From assembly GCA_963843595.1 (NCBI GenBank), contig CAWJLG010000005.1, positions 124,001 to 188,000 of the forward strand: a stretch of DNA of 64,000 nucleotides, given 5' to 3'. The stretch comes from CAIWHR01 sp963843595. GTDB taxonomy: Bacteria > Pseudomonadota > Gammaproteobacteria > Burkholderiales > Casimicrobiaceae. Positions 61,334 through 64,000 of the stretch are shown piece by piece. A model generated the notes under the pieces. The model searched no databases. It had not been told where the DNA came from and was given only the letters and a program-made list of their open reading frames with translations. Made by a program: the position numbers and the translations under genes. How positions within the stretch are numbered: position 1 is the stretch's first letter; the number at the start of each line of letters is the position of its first letter.

Positions 61334-62908
61334 TTATCCGGTGAAGCTGACCAGCGAGCGCCCGGTCATTTCCGGTGGCTGCGGCAATCCCATCATCGCG
61401 AGCAGCGTGGGTGCGATGTCCTGGAGCGCTCCGCCGCCGTGCAGTGTCGCCGGCCGGCCCACGTAAACGCAAGGTACGACGTTGAGCGTATGCGCGGTGT
61501 GCGGCTGGCCGGTTTCGTCGTCGTACATTTTTTCGGCGTTGCCGTGATCGGCGGTGATCAGCACCTCGCCGCCGGCCCGGCGCGCAGCATCCACGACTCG
61601 CCCGATGCACACGTCGAGAGCCTCGATCGCCTTCGTGGCCGCGTCGAGGTTGCCGGTATGCCCGACCATGTCGCCGTTGGCGTAATTGCAGATGATCGCG
61701 TCGTAGCGTCCCGAGTCGATCGCGGCGACCAGCTTGTCGGTCACCTCGTAGGCGCTCATCTCCGGCTTCATGTCGTAGGTGGCGACCTTGGGCGACGGGA
61801 CGAGGATCCGGTCCTCGCCGGGCCACGTGGCTTCGATCCCGCCGCTGAAGAAGTAGGTGACGTGCGCGTATTTCTCGGTCTCGGCGATGCGCAGCTGCGT
61901 CAGTCCGAGTTTTCCGACGTACTCGCCGAAGCCGTTGGCGATCGATTGCGCGCCGAACGCGACGGGCAGGCGCGCGAAGTCGTCTCCGTAGAAAGTGAGG
62001 CAGACGAAGCGCGCGAGTTTCGGCACCCGGTTGCGGGCGAATCCGTCGAACGCCGGATCCGTGAGGGCGCGCGTAAGCTCGCGCGTGCGGTCGGCGCGGA
62101 AATTCATGAACACGACGGCGTCGCCATCGGCCATCGTCGACGGCTTGCCGTCCGCACCGAGGATCGCCGTCGGCTTCACGAATTCGTCGGTCTCGCCGCG
62201 CGCATAGGCGGCGTCGAGGCCCGACTGGGCGGTCGCCGCCGAGTAGGCTGCATGGCCGTCGACGATGACGTCGTACGCGCCCTTGACACGGGCCCAGCGC
62301 TTGTCCCGGTCCATCGCATAGTAGCGGCCGACGATGGAGGCAATGCGCGCTCCGGGGTGACGGGCGCACACATCGCCCATGAACGCCAGGGACGCGGCAG
62401 CGCTCCGCGGCGGGGTGTCGCGGCCATCGAGAAAGGCGTGCACGTGTACGCGCGGGGCGCCACCGTCCGCCGCCAGCGCGACCATCGCGGCGATCTGCCG
62501 CTCGTGGCTGTGCACGCCGCCCGGCGACAGGAGCCCGAAGACGTGCAGCGTCGATCGATTCGATTTCGCGGACTCGATCGCATCGCGCAGGACGGGGTTC
62601 CGCGCGAACTCGCCGGTGGCGATCGCATGGTCGATCCGGGTGTAGTCCTGGTAGACGACGCGGCCGGCGCCGATGTTGAGATGGCCGACTTCCGAATTGC
62701 CCATCTGCCCCTCGGGCAGTCCGACGTGCAGTTCGGACGCGTCGAGGGTCGTGTGCGGACAGGTTGCCATCAGGCGATCCCAGTGAGGCTTCACCGCGCG
62801 CGCGATCGCATTGTCCGGTGTGGCAGGTCGCACACCGAAGCCGTCGAGGATCAGCAACACGACCGGGCGCACGGACGGCTTCGGGGCAGAGCGGGCAGGG
62901 GCGTTCAT
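61334..62908 (-). CDS. gpmI: 2,3-bisphosphoglycerate-independent phosphoglycerate mutase
   Basis: Interconverts 3- and 2-phosphoglycerate using two Mn ions and a phosphoserine. From the start at 62908 the protein has 524 residues. The alkaline-phosphatase-fold motifs are LLILDGFGVRP, GQMGNSEVGHLNIGAG with the active Ser72, and the metal ligands in ANGDMVGHTGNLDAA and ITADHGNAEKM. Length and motifs are normal. It is divergent from the rhodanese gene with a 104-base promoter gap. Confidence 0.96.
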   Translation of the reverse strand: MNAPARSAPKPSVRPVVLLILDGFGVRPATPDNAIARAVKPHWDRLMATCPHTTLDASELHVGLPEGQMGNSEVGHLNIGAGRVVYQDYTRIDHAIATGEFARNPVLRDAIESAKSNRSTLHVFGLLSPGGVHSHERQIAAMVALAADGGAPRVHVHAFLDGRDTPPRSAAASLAFMGDVCARHPGARIASIVGRYYAMDRDKRWARVKGAYDVIVDGHAAYSAATAQSGLDAAYARGETDEFVKPTAILGADGKPSTMADGDAVVFMNFRADRTRELTRALTDPAFDGFARNRVPKLARFVCLTFYGDDFARLPVAFGAQSIANGFGEYVGKLGLTQLRIAETEKYAHVTYFFSGGIEATWPGEDRILVPSPKVATYDMKPEMSAYEVTDKLVAAIDSGRYDAIICNYANGDMVGHTGNLDAATKAIEALDVCIGRVVDAARRAGGEVLITADHGNAEKMYDDETGQPHTAHTLNVVPCVYVGRPATLHGGGALQDIAPTLLAMMGLPQPPEMTGRSLVSFTG

Positions 62909-63012
62909 CGTTCTCGGGAGGCGTGTACGTGCCTGGCCAGCGCTCCGCAATCCGTCGCTGGCCGCCGGTACGCTATCATTTTACCTTCGCCGCCTCTCCG
63001 CACGTTCCCACC

Positions 63013-63423
63013 ATGGCTTTTCTGCAGAACAACTGGTTGCTGATTCTCGTGATGTTTCTCTCCGGCGCGATGCTGGTGTTTCCGCTGGTCCAGCGTCGCT
63101 TCGGCCCGTCCAAGGACATCGGAACGCTGAACGTCACGCATCTCATCAATCATCAGGATGCGCTGCTGCTCGACGTCCGCGAGACGGCGGAATACGAGGG
63201 CGGCCATTTGCCGCACGCAGTGCACATTCCGCTTTCGCAGCTGGGCAGCCGCGGCAACGAGCTCGCCAAGCATGTGGCGCGCCCGGTCGTCGCCTACTGC
63301 GCGTCGGGCAATCGCAGTCGGGTGGCCGGCAGCGCGCTCGCCAAGCTGGGGTTCAAGGACGTCTACAACCTGCACGGCGGCTACAAGGCATGGAAGGACG
63401 CCGGCCTGCCGACGGAGAAGTGA
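63013..63423 (+). CDS. Membrane-anchored rhodanese-like protein
   Basis: 136-residue protein with one N-terminal helix (NNWLLILVMFLSGAMLVFP, residues 6-24) and a rhodanese domain (about 40-132) whose active-site Cys96 lies in VAYCASGNRSRVAG; ALLLDVRETAEYEGGHLP is the domain signature. Like E. coli YibN, it precedes grxC and secB. Sulfur transfer is likely; the physiological partner is unknown. A possible -10 (TATCAT at 62974) precedes it. Confidence 0.91.
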   Translation: MAFLQNNWLLILVMFLSGAMLVFPLVQRRFGPSKDIGTLNVTHLINHQDALLLDVRETAEYEGGHLPHAVHIPLSQLGSRGNELAKHVARPVVAYCASGNRSRVAGSALAKLGFKDVYNLHGGYKAWKDAGLPTEK

Positions 63424-63424
63424 C

Positions 63425-63697
63425 GTGGCCGGCCCGGCAATCACGATGTACGCCACCGGCTTTTGCCCCTACTGCACGCAGGCCGAGCGGCTGCTCAAGG
63501 CGCGAGGGGTCACCGAAATCCAGAAGGTGAGGGTCGATCTGGAGCCTGGCCTGCGCGAGGCGATGATGGCGCGGACGGGGCGGCGGACCGTTCCGCAGAT
63601 CTACATCGGCGACTTCCATGTCGGCGGCTATGACGACCTCGTCGCGCTGGACCACGCGGGTCGCCTCGTCCGGCTGCTTGCAGACGAAACCGCCTGA
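63425..63697 (+). CDS. grxC: Glutaredoxin 3
   Basis: Small thiol oxidoreductase of about 90 residues, with the dithiol CPYC active site (Cys14-Cys17 in ATGFCPYCTQAE) and the glutathione-binding GRRTVPQIYIGDFHVGGYDDL. The GTG at 63425 has GGAGAAG upstream and follows the rhodanese stop by one base; an ATG at 63446 would give a slightly shorter form. The rhodanese-grxC-secB order is shared with many proteobacteria. Confidence 0.94.
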   Translation: MAGPAITMYATGFCPYCTQAERLLKARGVTEIQKVRVDLEPGLREAMMARTGRRTVPQIYIGDFHVGGYDDLVALDHAGRLVRLLADETA

Positions 63698-63724
63698 CGG
63701 TTCGGCATCGTCGCCCGGCTCCGG

Positions 63725-63730
63725 TAGAAT
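63725..63730 (+). promoter_or_regulatory. Candidate -10 box for secB
   Basis: TAGAAT, 28 bases before the secB ATG in the 60-base grxC-secB gap. The -35 region (TTCGGC at 63701, 18-base spacing) is poor. It would allow secB to be made apart from grxC. Confidence 0.35.
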
Positions 63731-63757
63731 AGACGGTTTTCCAGCGAAGGATTGCTC

Positions 63758-64000
63758 ATGGCCGATACCCAACCCACCGCCGGCAGCGGCAACGCCGGCG
63801 CTGCCTTCACGATCGAGAAGGTTTACGTCAAGGACCTGTCGCTCGAGAATCCGGGTGCGCCACAGTCGTTCATGAACCAGACAACGCCCGAGATCGAGAT
63901 CGGGCTGCGTACGCGCGGCGAACAGATCGAACCGGACATCTACGAGTGCGTTCTGACCGTGACGCTGACGGCGAAGTCCGGCGACAAGACGCTGTTTCTC
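63758..64000 (+). CDS. secB: Protein-export chaperone SecB, partial (5' end)
   Basis: First 81 codons of SecB, the tetrameric chaperone that keeps preproteins unfolded and hands them to SecA. After a short Ala/Gly-rich start the family sequence begins FTIEKVYVKDLSLENPGAP, then QTTPEIEIGLRTRGEQIEPD and VLTVTLTAKSGDKTLFL. The ATG at 63758 is preceded by GCGAAGG. The gene continues beyond the right edge, so the C-terminal helices are not visible. It is next to grxC, its usual neighbour. Confidence 0.94.
   Translation, partial: MADTQPTAGSGNAGAAFTIEKVYVKDLSLENPGAPQSFMNQTTPEIEIGLRTRGEQIEPDIYECVLTVTLTAKSGDKTLFL

Noticed and set aside
59330..63043. Two frames of about 590-600 codons on the plus strand opposite ctpA and gpmI
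   Set aside because: Shadows of strongly conserved genes on the other strand.

Overview
The window reads as a high-GC betaproteobacterial chromosome, most like Burkholderiales or a neighbouring order. The case rests on gene content and order: gltB-gltD, hemE-priA, argS-SPOR-dsbA-SDR, purK-purE, slt-cca-coq7, argB-slmA, moeB/ctpA/gpmI/rhodanese/grxC/secB, a class I PHA synthase, a general porin and a liu (leucine/isovalerate) cluster under a MerR-family regulator. No rRNA, tRNA, insertion sequence, prophage or CRISPR array was seen. This is mostly core chromosome.

Layout. 1-1343: a broken Ig-like surface lipoprotein (-). 1.5-16.5 kb (+): glutamate synthase, a Kdo 3-hydroxylase-like gene, hemE, priA, argS, a SPOR-domain protein, dsbA and an SDR. 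16.6-18.5 kb (-): a GDSL-esterase autotransporter. 18.7-20.8 kb (+): a FecR/DUF6600 protein with a glutamine-rich repeat. 20.9-24.4 kb (-): a glycine-zipper protein, phaC and a metallo-beta-lactamase-fold hydrolase. 24.6-40.5 kb (+): the regulator, a palindromic operator and a run of 17 genes holding liuA, liuB, liuC, liuD and liuE plus thiolase, acyl-CoA dehydrogenase, sulfotransferase, LysE exporter, two 2-hydroxychromene-2-carboxylate isomerase-like proteins, GST, DUF1272, DUF4126 and DUF1289. 40.5-43.4 kb (-): a CoA-transferase overlapping purK, then purE. 43.6-47.8 kb (+): slt, an NDUFA9-like protein, cca. 47.8-49.6 kb (-): coq7 and a porin. 50.1-55.7 kb: surface glycan genes in two convergent pairs. 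56-64 kb: argB, slmA, moeB, a fatty-acid-hydroxylase-family membrane protein, ctpA, gpmI, rhodanese, grxC and the start of secB.

Function. The liu genes convert isovaleryl-CoA through methylcrotonyl-CoA, methylglutaconyl-CoA and HMG-CoA to acetyl-CoA and acetoacetate. The thiolase, thioesterase and second acyl-CoA dehydrogenase fit the same acyl-CoA economy, and phaC could draw on it. The envelope theme is strong: Kdo modification, porin, autotransporter, lipoprotein, Slt, CtpA, SPOR protein and polysaccharide genes.

Reading-frame quality. Eight genes, including priA, liuC and the porin, are split by single-base frame changes although the residues continue faithfully in the next frame. This looks more like indel errors in the sequence than gene decay, and it affects how those entries should be used. 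No convincing new defence or mobile system was found. The most interesting signals are the hemE-priA intergenic structure, the enlarged liu operon and its operator, and the FecR/DUF6600 gene.
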